Origin: Pseudomonas sp. ADAK18 | Lineage (GTDB): Bacteria > Pseudomonadota > Gammaproteobacteria > Pseudomonadales > Pseudomonadaceae | Length of the DNA stretch: 64,000 bases | Assembly (NCBI RefSeq): GCF_012935695.1 | Contig: NZ_CP052859.1 | Location: 67,001 to 131,000 of the forward strand | Direction: 5' to 3' | Shown here: piece by piece, positions 54,029 to 64,000 of the stretch | Layout: the number at the start of each line of letters is the position of its first letter | Numbering within the stretch: position 1 is the stretch's first letter | Notes under the pieces: model-generated | Told to the model about the DNA's origin: nothing | Databases searched by the model: none | What the model saw: only the letters and a program-made list of their open reading frames with translations | Program-made: the position numbers and the translations under genes

Positions 54029-54222
54029 TCAGCGATTGCGCTAGAGGTTGGTTGTTTGCCGTGTGTCAGTGGGATTCCCGCTGGCCCATGGCAGGCTTCC
54101 AGCCTCAAGTTTTATCTGGATACACGTTTTACCCTGGACAGGCGTTGGGCCGATTCCCGACATTGCCCAAGAATTTCGCAAGAAGACAAGTTCCCCAAGA
54201 GCCACAAAGAAGGTAGGACACC

Positions 54223-56328
54223 GTGAACCCGGTTATCAAAAAATTCCAGTTTGGTCAGTCGACCGTTACCCTCGAGACAGGCCGTATCGCCCGTCAAGCC
54301 TCCGGCGCAGTGCTGGTCACCGTTGACGACGACGTCACCGTATTGGTGACCGTTGTAGGCGCCAAGACCGCTGATCCAAGCAAAGGCTTCTTCCCTCTTT
54401 CCGTTCACTACCAGGAAAAGACTTACGCTGCCGGTAAGATCCCTGGTGGTTTCTTCAAGCGTGAAGGCCGTCCTTCCGAGAAAGAAACCCTGACTTCCCG
54501 ACTGATCGACCGTCCGATCCGTCCGCTGTTCCCAGAAGGCTTCATGAACGAAGTGCAGGTTGTCTGCACCGTCGTTTCCACCAGCAAGAAGACCGATCCG
54601 GACATCGCTGCGATGATCGGCACCTCGGCCGCCCTGGCCATCTCCGGTATTCCTTTCGATGGCCCGATCGGCGCAGCTCGCGTTGCATTCCACGAAAGCA
54701 CCGGCTACCTGCTGAACCCGACTTACGAACAACAGAAAGCTTCGAGCCTGGACATGGTCGTTGCCGGTACTTCGGAAGCCGTATTGATGGTTGAATCGGA
54801 AGCCAAAGAGCTGACCGAAGACCAGATGTTGGGTGCCGTACTGTTTGCTCACGACGAGTTCCAGGTTGTGATCAACGCCGTTAAAGAGCTGACCGCCGAA
54901 GCTGCCAAGCCAACCTGGACCTGGGCTCCACAGCCTGAAGCCACTGCTCTGCTGGGCGCTATCCGTGCCGAGTTCGGCGACGCGATCTCCCAGGCTTACA
55001 CCATCACCATCAAGGCTGACCGTTACGCTCGCCTGGGTGAGTTGAAGGACCAGGTTGTTGCCAAACTGTCCGGTGAAGAAGGCCAGCCTTCGTCCAGCGA
55101 AGTCAAAGCAGCTTTCGGCGAAATCGAATACCGCACCGTTCGCGAAAACATCGTAAACGGCAAGCCACGTATCGACGGCCGCGACACTAAGACCGTGCGT
55201 CCTCTGAACATCGAAGTCGGTGTTCTGCCTAAGACTCACGGTTCGGCTCTGTTCACCCGTGGCGAAACTCAGGCTCTGGTAGTCGCGACTCTGGGCACCG
55301 CCCGTGACGCACAACTGCTGGACACCCTGGAAGGCGAGAAAAAAGACCCGTTCATGCTGCACTACAACTTCCCTCCGTTCTCGGTAGGTGAGTGTGGTCG
55401 CATGGGTGGCGCTGGTCGTCGCGAAATCGGTCACGGCCGTCTGGCCCGTCGTTCGATTGCAGCCATGCTGCCTGCCGCTGACGTGTTCCCGTACACCATT
55501 CGTGTTGTGTCGGAAATCACCGAGTCCAACGGTTCCAGCTCCATGGCTTCGGTCTGTGGTGCTTCCCTGGCTCTGATGGACGCTGGCGTACCAATGAAGG
55601 CGCCAGTTGCCGGTATCGCCATGGGTCTGGTTAAAGAAGGCGAGAAGTTCGCCATCCTGACCGACATCCTGGGTGACGAAGACCACCTGGGCGACATGGA
55701 CTTCAAAGTAGCCGGTACCGCCAAAGGTGTTACCGCGTTGCAGATGGACATCAAGATCAAAGGCATCACCGAAGAAATCATGGAGATCGCTCTGGGCCAA
55801 GCCCTGGACGCCCGCCTGAACATCCTTGGCCAGATGAACCAGATCATTGGTCAGTCCCGCACCGAGCTGTCGGAAAATGCTCCGACCATGATCGCGATGA
55901 AAATCGACACCGACAAAATCCGTGATGTCATCGGTAAAGGCGGCGCGACCATCCGTGCGATCTGTGAAGAGACCAAGGCTTCGATCGATATCGAAGACGA
56001 CGGCTCGATCAAGATCTTCGGCGAAACCAAGGAAGCCGCAGAAGCCGCGCGTCAGCGCGTTCTGGGCATCACCGCTGAAGCCGAGATCGGCAAGATCTAC
56101 GTCGGTAAAGTTGAGCGTATCGTCGACTTCGGCGCATTCGTCAACATCCTGCCGGGCAAAGACGGTCTGGTTCACATCTCCATGCTGAGCGACGCTCGTG
56201 TTGAGAAAGTGACCGACATTCTGAAAGAAGGCCAGGAAGTGGAAGTGCTGGTACTGGACGTGGACAACCGCGGCCGTATCAAGCTGTCCATCAAGGACGT
56301 AGCAGCAGCCAAGGCTTCGGGCGTTTAA
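54223..56328 (+). CDS. pnp: Polynucleotide phosphorylase
   Basis: A 701-residue 3'-to-5' exoribonuclease that releases NDPs using phosphate. The order is two RNase PH cores around a helical linker, a KH domain ([18 protein letters not shown]) and an S1 domain ([20 protein letters not shown]). The start is GTG with AAGG about nine bases upstream. It works in the RNA degradosome with RNase E. Confidence 0.98.
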   Translation: MNPVIKKFQFGQSTVTLETGRIARQASGAVLVTVDDDVTVLVTVVGAKTADPSKGFFPLSVHYQEKTYAAGKIPGGFFKREGRPSEKETLTSRLIDRPIRPLFPEGFMNEVQVVCTVVSTSKKTDPDIAAMIGTSAALAISGIPFDGPIGAARVAFHESTGYLLNPTYEQQKASSLDMVVAGTSEAVLMVESEAKELTEDQMLGAVLFAHDEFQVVINAVKELTAEAAKPTWTWAPQPEATALLGAIRAEFGDAISQAYTITIKADRYARLGELKDQVVAKLSGEEGQPSSSEVKAAFGEIEYRTVRENIVNGKPRIDGRDTKTVRPLNIEVGVLPKTHGSALFTRGETQALVVATLGTARDAQLLDTLEGEKKDPFMLHYNFPPFSVGECGRMGGAGRREIGHGRLARRSIAAMLPAADVFPYTIRVVSEITESNGSSSMASVCGASLALMDAGVPMKAPVAGIAMGLVKEGEKFAILTDILGDEDHLGDMDFKVAGTAKGVTALQMDIKIKGITEEIMEIALGQALDARLNILGQMNQIIGQSRTELSENAPTMIAMKIDTDKIRDVIGKGGATIRAICEETKASIDIEDDGSIKIFGETKEAAEAARQRVLGITAEAEIGKIYVGKVERIVDFGAFVNILPGKDGLVHISMLSDARVEKVTDILKEGQEVEVLVLDVDNRGRIKLSIKDVAAAKASGV

Positions 56329-56349
56329 TTACCCCGTCGCTTCAAGCTG

Positions 56350-56377
56350 AAAAAGGACTCTTCGGAGTCCTTTTTTT
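56350..56377. terminator. Terminator after pnp
   Basis: AAGGACTC-TTCG-GAGTCCTT followed by a T7 run is a canonical terminator. It closes the rimP-pnp transcription unit. Confidence 0.92.
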
Positions 56378-56430
56378 ATGGGCGCGGGAAAGTGTCGTGA
56401 AATCAGCCGTTTAGCCTGGCGTAAAGCCGC

Positions 56431-56466
56431 AACTTGCATGCAGGCACGATCTGCTTCATGCAAGTT
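56431..56466. promoter_or_regulatory. Possible enhancer-binding-protein site (inverted repeat)
   Basis: AACTTGCATG (56431-56440) and CATGCAAGTT (56457-56466) are perfect inverted arms 16 bases apart, with GCACGAT repeated at 56444 and 56467. The site lies about 70-105 bases before a probable sigma-54 promoter, the usual distance for an upstream activator site. Confidence 0.5.
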
Positions 56467-56534
56467 GCACGATTTCGAAAATTGGGTATTTTTGTAAGCT
56501 GTTGATTTATAAGTGCTTTTATTGATTTCCGAAC

Positions 56535-56552
56535 TTGGCACAACGCCTGCAA
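56535..56552 (+). promoter_or_regulatory. Sigma-54 promoter of the BON gene
   Basis: TTGGCACAACGCCTGCAA carries the -24 GG and -12 GC with ten bases between, matching TGGCAC-N5-TTGCA except for one C. It lies about 70 bases before the ATG of the BON-domain gene. Confidence 0.6.
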
Positions 56553-56621
56553 TAGTACTGGTAACCCTGCAGCATCAACGTTTACACGCTGCAGACTTTC
56601 GATAAAACAGGAGTTACTCGT

Positions 56622-56969
56622 ATGAAGAAGTTCGCTATCGCTGCTGCAACTGCCACCGCTCTGACCCTGACCATGGCCAACGTGGCCTTTGCACAAACTT
56701 CCCAGGCGCCAATGGTTGTAGCGGCCGGTGAAGTGACCAAAGCCAAAGAAGCGACCTCCGACACCTGGATCACCACCAAAGTGAAGAGTGACCTGGTGAC
56801 CGAGAAAGGCATTCCTGGCACCGACATCAAAGTCGAAACCAACAAAGGCGTAGTTTCCCTGTCTTCGACCGTTGCTATCACTGAAGCGCAGAAAACTACA
56901 GCTGTAGCCATCGCCAAGAAAATCAAAGGCGTTAAAGCTGTTTCGGCCGATGGCCTGAAAGCAGAATAA
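56622..56969 (+). CDS. BON-domain exported protein (OsmY-like)
   Basis: A 115-residue protein with a Sec signal peptide (ending MANVAFA, about residue 24) and one BON domain (about 45-113, DTWITTKVKSDLVTEKGI and GVVSLSSTVAITEAQKTTAV). BON proteins in the periplasm may bind membranes or help against osmotic and envelope stress. CAGGAG lies nine bases before the ATG. The promoter looks sigma-54 dependent, so expression may follow nitrogen, motility or envelope signals rather than RpoS. No operon partner follows. Confidence 0.85.
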   Translation: MKKFAIAAATATALTLTMANVAFAQTSQAPMVVAAGEVTKAKEATSDTWITTKVKSDLVTEKGIPGTDIKVETNKGVVSLSSTVAITEAQKTTAVAIAKKIKGVKAVSADGLKAE

Positions 56970-57077
56970 CGCTTAACGAATCGCCTGAACTGGGCGAAGG
57001 CGGCAACGAGTGAGGTAGATATCCACTCAATGCACCTGACAGGTTCATGCGACCGACCACACGGATGTGGTCATTGC

Positions 57078-57103
57078 AGGCCCCGGCACTTGTGTCGGGG
57101 CCT
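57078..57103. terminator. Hairpin after the BON gene
   Basis: AGGCCCCG/CGGGGCCT is an 8-bp GC stem with a ten-base loop. The T tract is poor, so it is a probable, not certain, terminator. Confidence 0.55.
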
Positions 57104-57196
57104 GTTCTATTGGGTAGGGGAAATCAGGAGGGGCTGGCGGGACGCTTGTACCAGTGCTACTGCGTCTTACCTGAATGACTGCGATGATCTTATTGG

Positions 57197-57240
57197 GGCC
57201 GCTTCGCAGCCCAACGGGGGGCAAGCCCCCTCGCCACGGG
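57197..57240. repeat. Single REP palindrome
   Basis: The core GGGGGGCAAGCCCCCTCGCCA is the same REP family as the doublet at 463-619, here as one unit. It sits between the BON gene terminator and the end of the DUF748 gene. Confidence 0.7.
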
Positions 57241-57257
57241 TACCCAACAGGCTGGGC

Positions 57258-60188
57258 TTATTCCGCCTCCAGATGCATGGGTGTTACCACCCGACCATCT
57301 TTCTCGGCCTGCCCCAGGTTGGCATCAATGAAGTAAACCCGCTCATCCTCCAGCTGGCCCTTGTCCACCAGATAGTCCTTGATGGCGCCAGCGCGGTCCT
57401 GCCCCAGTTGTCGTAGCAGCACGTCACTGGAGCTCCAGAACGCGATCACGCCGTCCCGCAGCTTCGCGGTGCGGTCTGCCGTGCTCAGGTCCTTCCATTC
57501 GGCCGGTGGCTGTTGTTTCAGTCGGGTGCGGTAGATCCCTTCGAGGAGCGGGCCCTTTGCGCTTTCCGGTACGTCCAATAGCGACGCCTGGGCTGGAACC
57601 TTGTCTCCTCGGCGCTGGAGCATCTTGTAGTAGTTGTACTGGTACTCACGCTCCAGTCGCTGGCCGGCCAGAAGCGGGCCGTCACTGCTGGCTGCGGCGG
57701 TTCCTTCAATTTCCAGGCGTAGGGCAGGACGCTCCTTGAGCGCCTTGGAGAGGCTGTTCAGTGCTGACTCGGCATCCTTGCTTAACTCGCTGGAGCCTGC
57801 CGCAAATGACACGCTACCAAGGTCTTCCGGCCCGCCACTAATCAGCCCGCCAATAAACTTGAAGGGCGCCGTAGCCGCACGCACCACCAGGTTACGCAGG
57901 GTCTGCCAGACAATCGGCATCACGCTGAATTGTGGGTTGTTCAAGTCGCCGGTTACTGGCAGCTCAATGGAGATTTTGCCATCAGAGTCCTTGAGCAGGG
58001 CAATCGCCAGGCGAATCGGCAAGTCTACGGCGTCGGCGCTGTCGACCTTCTCACCCAGCTGCAGTTGCTCGATCACCACCTTGTTCTCGGCTTTCAACTG
58101 GCCCTTGGTGATGAGGTAGTGCAGGTCCAGGTTGAGCCGGCCCTTGCGGATGCGGAACCCGGCGAACTTGCCGGAGTACGGGGTCAGGGTGGTCAGTTCG
58201 ACACGTTTGAAACTGGTGGCGATGTCCAGCGCCGCCATTGGATCAAACGGGTTCACGCTGCCCTTAATGGTGACTGGCGCATAGCGGTCGACCTTGCCCT
58301 TGATGTCGACGCTGGCCGGTTTGGCCGCGCGACTGTCAATGGTGCCGATCTGACCGTTGAGTTGCTGGATAGCCGTGGCAAAGTTCGGGGTCAGGCTGAA
58401 GTCGGCGAAGTTGGCCGAGCCGTCGTTGATCGCAATTTGACCAATATGGATGCCCAGTGGTTTTTCCGTGCTGGCCGCAGGCTTGGCTGCCGTCTTGGCG
58501 CCGCTGTTGGCAGGCTGGGGAATCAGCAGGTCGTCGATGTTGGTGGTGCGATCATCATTGATCATGAAGCGCGCGTAGGGCTGCAGCAGGTTGACCTTGT
58601 CGATGGATAGGCTGTTGCCGTGCTGATAATTCACACCTTCGAGCACCAGCCGCTGCCATTTCAGGAAGTCGCGGGTCTTGAGGGTGTCCAGGGTATGCAA
58701 CTGGTCCACTTGGGCACGGCCGGTGACCTGGAAGGCCAAGGGCTCAGTGCTCTTGAGGTTCACGTCGAGGTTGCTGCCGAGCATGCCGCTGCGCAGTTCC
58801 AGGCGGATGAACGGGCTGATATAGGACTGGGCGACCCGCAGGTCGATGTCCTTGGTGTCGACTTTCAGCTTGGCACTGATGGGGTTGAGGTTGACCTCAC
58901 CGGCAGCCTGAATCTTGCCCTGTTTGCCCAGACCGGTGTCGAGCTTGAGGGTAAAGGGGCTCTGGTTGAGGCTGTCGAAATTCTGCAGGTCGAGATTCAG
59001 TGGACCCAACTCCAGGGCTACTGCAGGATTTACCTGACGGTCAGCCAGATGCACCTGGTAGTTGCGCAACTGAACGTCCTTGAGCAGCACTTGCCAAGGT
59101 TTGCTGGGGGCTGCTGGTGCTGGTTTTGGTGAGTCAGCGGTGGCCGGTGCCGTAGCAGGTTCAGGAGCTGCGGCAGGCTTGCTCGGCTGGCTGGCGAACA
59201 GTTTCTGCCAGTCCAGTTGGCCATCGGCTTCACGGGCGGCCCAGGTTTCGAGCTTGTTGCTACGAATCTTGCCGACGATGACTTGCTGCTTGGCCAAGTC
59301 TACGGTGGTTTCACTGACGTCCAGGCGCTCCAGGCGGGCCAGTGGCCGGCCATCTGGCGCCTTGATGGCAAACGGCGCGATGCTTGCGGAGACGTTGGTC
59401 AGGTTCAGTTCGGTTTCTTTGGCCAGGTTCAGCTTGTAGTCGGTGCTGAAGTTGAGGATGCCGTCTTCCAGAACCAGCGGCAGAGCGTCACGCACATACG
59501 GCCACCAGACTTTCATCTTGCCGTCGGTTACCTTCAATTTACCTTCGGAGGCAATCGGCACCAGGCTGAAGTTGCCTGTCCAGTCGATCTGGCCGCCTTC
59601 GGGGCCGGCAGCGACCAAGGTCATGTCGGCATTGTCTTCGGGCAGGGTGCTGAGATTTTTCAGCTCGAAGTCGAGTTTGTCGTAGAGAAACTCAATCGGT
59701 TCGCTGGGACGCAAGTCTTCAAAATGTACATAACCGCCAGCCAGTTTGATGCTTTCGATGCGTAGCGGGAATGGCTTGCTGTTTGGGTCAACCGGTGTCG
59801 GATCGCTGGGCGGCAGCTTGAACAATTGCGCCAGATTGAGCGTGCCGGACTTGTCGAACAGGATTTCAGTCTTGGGCTTGTCCAGCTGCACGTCGGCCAG
59901 GTGCAGGGCGCGCGTCCAGAGGCTGTCGATCTGCAGGTTGGCGTAGAGACGTTCAAAACCCACTTGATCCTTGCCGGGTTCGCCGATTTTCAGGCCCCAC
60001 AAGGTCAGTTCAAGGCTGAACGGGTTGAGCTCGATACGCTCAATGTGCGCCGGCACCGTAGCGTAATTGGCCAACTGTTGGTTGGCCACGCGAAGGGCAA
60101 TGCCGGGGAGAATCAGGAAGCCCAGCAAGCTATACAGTGCAAGGGCGGTCAGCAAGGCGCCAGCGGCGCGTATCAATCCTTTGGGCAT
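57258..60188 (-). CDS. DUF748 (AsmA-like) large envelope protein
   Basis: A 976-residue protein with one N-terminal membrane anchor (LLTALALYSLLGFLILPGIALRVAN) and a very long beta-rich periplasmic body. Repeated blocks such as GQIAINDGSANFADFSL and the C-terminal SSELSKDAESALNSLSKAL with LRLEIEGTA are typical of DUF748. The fold is AsmA-like, so a role in lipid transport or outer-membrane assembly is plausible. I start at MPKGLIRAAGA; an ATG four codons upstream (60200) is also possible and neither has a good ribosome-binding site. It stands alone. Confidence 0.82.
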   Translation of the reverse strand: MPKGLIRAAGALLTALALYSLLGFLILPGIALRVANQQLANYATVPAHIERIELNPFSLELTLWGLKIGEPGKDQVGFERLYANLQIDSLWTRALHLADVQLDKPKTEILFDKSGTLNLAQLFKLPPSDPTPVDPNSKPFPLRIESIKLAGGYVHFEDLRPSEPIEFLYDKLDFELKNLSTLPEDNADMTLVAAGPEGGQIDWTGNFSLVPIASEGKLKVTDGKMKVWWPYVRDALPLVLEDGILNFSTDYKLNLAKETELNLTNVSASIAPFAIKAPDGRPLARLERLDVSETTVDLAKQQVIVGKIRSNKLETWAAREADGQLDWQKLFASQPSKPAAAPEPATAPATADSPKPAPAAPSKPWQVLLKDVQLRNYQVHLADRQVNPAVALELGPLNLDLQNFDSLNQSPFTLKLDTGLGKQGKIQAAGEVNLNPISAKLKVDTKDIDLRVAQSYISPFIRLELRSGMLGSNLDVNLKSTEPLAFQVTGRAQVDQLHTLDTLKTRDFLKWQRLVLEGVNYQHGNSLSIDKVNLLQPYARFMINDDRTTNIDDLLIPQPANSGAKTAAKPAASTEKPLGIHIGQIAINDGSANFADFSLTPNFATAIQQLNGQIGTIDSRAAKPASVDIKGKVDRYAPVTIKGSVNPFDPMAALDIATSFKRVELTTLTPYSGKFAGFRIRKGRLNLDLHYLITKGQLKAENKVVIEQLQLGEKVDSADAVDLPIRLAIALLKDSDGKISIELPVTGDLNNPQFSVMPIVWQTLRNLVVRAATAPFKFIGGLISGGPEDLGSVSFAAGSSELSKDAESALNSLSKALKERPALRLEIEGTAAASSDGPLLAGQRLEREYQYNYYKMLQRRGDKVPAQASLLDVPESAKGPLLEGIYRTRLKQQPPAEWKDLSTADRTAKLRDGVIAFWSSSDVLLRQLGQDRAGAIKDYLVDKGQLEDERVYFIDANLGQAEKDGRVVTPMHLEAE

Positions 60189-60296
60189 GTGAGGCGCCAT
60201 CTTTGTCGATCAGAAGTGCCTTGGAGTATGGCACGGGTTTACGGTTCCGAAGAACCGTACCTTTATTCCTGTCAGTCGACTCTTTCAGGACAAGTC

Positions 60297-61313
60297 TTAC
60301 AGTTGCAGTATCAGCGTCTTCAGTGGTGGCTGCTGGTCCTGGGAGGGAAAGTCCGCGCCAGGCGTCATGGTTTTCCAGTCGCGGACCGGCCGCCCGGCCT
60401 TTTCGGCGCAGCGCAGCACTTGGTCGCGCCAGTCGTCCATGCTGACTTTTGCCAGGTTATTGCAGCAGATCAGCACACCGTTATCGGCGGTGGTCAGCAG
60501 CGCCGGCTTGAGCAGGCTTTGGTAGTCGCGCAACAGGTCGACCGTACCGAAGGCGCTTTTGGCCCAGGCCGGAGGGTCGAGCAGTACCAGATCATATTGG
60601 CGTTGTTCCAGTCGCGGGTAACTCGGCAGTTTCTGTCCGCGACGCTGGGTGATCGGCAAGCCGGCCAGCTGGCGAATTGCTGGAAAGTAGTCGGATTGCA
60701 CAAACTCCATTGCCGGCAACTGTGGATTGAGATGACCATTTTCCTGGCCGACCGCCAGATTGCCCTCGGCGAAATCGAGGTTGCACACTTCACGGGCACC
60801 GCCGGCGGCGGCACTCAAGCCCACGCCGCAGGTATAGGCGAACAGGTTCAGTACGCTTTTGCCGGCGCTATGAGCCTTGACCCAGCCTCGTGTGTTGCGC
60901 AGGTCGAGGAACAGCAGCGGGTCTTGCCCGGCATGGCGGCCGCGCACGCGGTAATTGAGGCCCCATTCGTGGCCGATCAGGTCTTCCAGGGCGGCGGGTT
61001 CGGCACGGTAGACCGTGTCTTCCCGGTCGATACGCGAGTTGCCGCGGGAGCGGTCGTTGTAGACCAGCAACAATTCCAGGCCCAGGTACTGGTTGATGAT
61101 TTGATGCAGTTCCTGCAAGGCCTCGCTGTCCAGCGCTTGGTGGAAGCTTTGCACCAGCAATTGTGGGCCATAACGGTCGACCGTCAGCCCACCGGCGCCT
61201 TCCTGGCTGCCATGGAATAGCCGATAGCAGTCGGTGCCTTGCTGATGCAGCTCGGCAAGCAAGTCTTGGCGATGATCGAGGGCGGCGCGCAGCGCCTGAT
61301 TCAAGGAAGACAT
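60297..61313 (-). CDS. RlmI/RlmK-like class I methyltransferase
   Basis: A 338-residue SAM-dependent methyltransferase. The fold has VLNLFAYTCGVGLSAAAGGA (SAM motif I), YDLVLLDPPAW and the C-terminal half of the RlmI family. An N-terminal PUA domain as in full RlmI is not evident; the first 120 residues look like the family's linker domain. The likely target is rRNA (C5 or N2), but I cannot say which position. It is followed 50 bases away on the same strand by the MpaB-type gene's upstream neighbour. Confidence 0.85.
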   Translation of the reverse strand: MSSLNQALRAALDHRQDLLAELHQQGTDCYRLFHGSQEGAGGLTVDRYGPQLLVQSFHQALDSEALQELHQIINQYLGLELLLVYNDRSRGNSRIDREDTVYRAEPAALEDLIGHEWGLNYRVRGRHAGQDPLLFLDLRNTRGWVKAHSAGKSVLNLFAYTCGVGLSAAAGGAREVCNLDFAEGNLAVGQENGHLNPQLPAMEFVQSDYFPAIRQLAGLPITQRRGQKLPSYPRLEQRQYDLVLLDPPAWAKSAFGTVDLLRDYQSLLKPALLTTADNGVLICCNNLAKVSMDDWRDQVLRCAEKAGRPVRDWKTMTPGADFPSQDQQPPLKTLILQL

Positions 61314-61363
61314 GGAGCGCGCCTTGCTGGGTGATTGGGGGCGCGGGAGTTTAACAGTTATGG

Positions 61364-62233
61364 CTACAGGAGGCCCATTCGCCTGTGGGCCCGCTGCATC
61401 GATCCGTTGCGCATTGCCCAGCGCAACATCGGTGCACTGCGCTTGACGCCGACCCGGATCAATTGACGTTGCAGCGGGCTCTGTTTTTGCCCAAGCATGT
61501 CGCTGGCCCAGTCCGGCAGCAGGTCGATACCCGCCTGCATCATCAGCGAACCGAAAGGTTTGGCGAGGGTACTGGGGGAGGGCGCATTGAGCAGTAGGCG
61601 CATGACTTCATGGCTGCGTTCGTCACACAGCAACTGCGGGCGAATACGCTCAAGGTAGTCGGCAATTTCCTGGCGTGAGCGCGGTACGTGGCGGGCACCA
61701 AGCTGTTCGGCCACCAGGGCGATTTCGGTGTAGTACCGGTCCTGATCCCTTGGGGATAAATCCGGGTTGCAATAACGCAGGTGGGCGGCGAGGAAGTTGC
61801 TGACCTCTGCCACATGCACCCAGGTCAGCAATTCCGGGTCGCTGGCGGCGTAGGGGCGGCCGTCGGGGGCGTGGCCGACCACTTGCAGGTGAATGGTGCG
61901 TACTTTTTCGATTAGCCATTCGGCGTCGCGGCGGCAGCCGAAGGTGGTGCCGGAGATGAACTGCGAGGTACGCCGCAAGCGCCCGAGCATGTCCTCGCGA
62001 AAGCTCGAATGGTCCCAGACGCCCGCCAATGCCAGTGGGTGCAATGCCTGCAGCATCAAGGCGCTGATGCCGCCGATCAACATGCTGCTGAAGTCACCAT
62101 GGACCTTCCAGCTCACCGAGTCCGGCCCGAACAGACCTGGATCACCCTTGGGGTTTTCCAGGTCAAACTGGCCCAGGGACACCCCGGTCAAGCTCATGAG
62201 CTGGGTTTCGATGCGGCTGCGAATAAATTCCAT
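61364..62233 (-). CDS. MpaB-like (DUF2236) protein
   Basis: A 289-residue mainly helical protein. The DUF2236/MpaB segment WKVHGDFSSMLIGGISALMLQ and the histidine/arginine-rich part (HPLALAGVWDHSSFREDM) suggest a haem-type oxygenase fold as in latex-clearing protein relatives; HLQVVGHAPDG holds further histidines. The substrate is unknown. It lies 15 bases downstream of acs on the same strand, so it may be cotranscribed with acs. Confidence 0.83.
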   Translation of the reverse strand: MEFIRSRIETQLMSLTGVSLGQFDLENPKGDPGLFGPDSVSWKVHGDFSSMLIGGISALMLQALHPLALAGVWDHSSFREDMLGRLRRTSQFISGTTFGCRRDAEWLIEKVRTIHLQVVGHAPDGRPYAASDPELLTWVHVAEVSNFLAAHLRYCNPDLSPRDQDRYYTEIALVAEQLGARHVPRSRQEIADYLERIRPQLLCDERSHEVMRLLLNAPSPSTLAKPFGSLMMQAGIDLLPDWASDMLGQKQSPLQRQLIRVGVKRSAPMLRWAMRNGSMQRAHRRMGLL

Positions 62234-62248
62234 GGCGACTCGGGTTTC

Positions 62249-64000
<1,752 letters not shown>

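Noticed and set aside
54112-56175. A 687-codon open frame opposite pnp
   Set aside because: Shadow of pnp codon bias; same explanation as for dnaK, and no promoter or start signal.

Overview
The window is chromosomal DNA from a fluorescent pseudomonad, most likely the Pseudomonas fluorescens group. The evidence is the gene order recN-grpE-dnaK-dnaJ-dapB-carA-carB-greA-yhbY-rlmE-ftsH-folP-glmM-tpiA-secG-tRNA-rimP-nusA-infB-rbfA-truB-rpsO-pnp, the tmRNA tag ANDETYGQEFSLAA, the TTG-initiated carA, and Pseudomonas-type REP palindromes between genes. Products are named from motifs and family knowledge; no database search was possible.

Layout. 1-6.0 kb: end of a glyoxalase-fold gene, an HBM-type chemoreceptor, a small lipoprotein, an ArnT/PMT-like glycosyltransferase and a secreted hypothetical protein, separated by REP palindromes. 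6.1-11.4 kb: an accessory metabolic cluster. It contains a one-chain fusion of a 2Fe-2S/FAD/NAD(P)H reductase with an M24 metallopeptidase-fold domain, a divergent MocR regulator, a cupin protein and a LysR regulator. 11.5-17.5 kb: a decayed genomic island at the 3' end of ssrA (tmRNA). It has a diverged direct repeat of the ssrA end and terminator on the far side, a third att-like copy inside, an HNH protein, a C4-like antisense RNA in front of a small DUF3077/DUF6124-like gene, a truncated P-loop ATPase, and two integrase remnants facing each other.

17.5-26.9 kb: ssrA, a small exported protein, a lactate-use locus (dld, lldP and divergent lldR, with an LldR operator but no lldD), smpB (partner of ssrA), an SNF-family transporter, ratA and rnfH. 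26.9-34.8 kb: bamE and fur (divergent), recN with a LexA box, and the heat-shock genes grpE, dnaK and dnaJ; RpoH-type promoters lie before grpE and before dnaK. dapB follows. 35-47.1 kb: carA/carB/greA, a small membrane protein, yhbY, rlmE, ftsH, folP, glmM, tpiA and secG. 47.1-56.4 kb: tRNA-Leu(GAG), initiator tRNA-Met and the translation/RNA cluster rimP-nusA-infB-rbfA-truB-rpsO-pnp. 56.4-64 kb: a BON-domain exported protein behind a probable sigma-54 promoter, a very large DUF748 protein, an RlmI-like methyltransferase, an MpaB-type (DUF2236) protein and most of acs.

The most unusual items are the reductase-M24 fusion, the layered ssrA island with its C4-like antisense RNA, and the sigma-54 promoter with an upstream inverted repeat before the BON gene. 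The 24-56 kb stretch is otherwise ordinary core genome.
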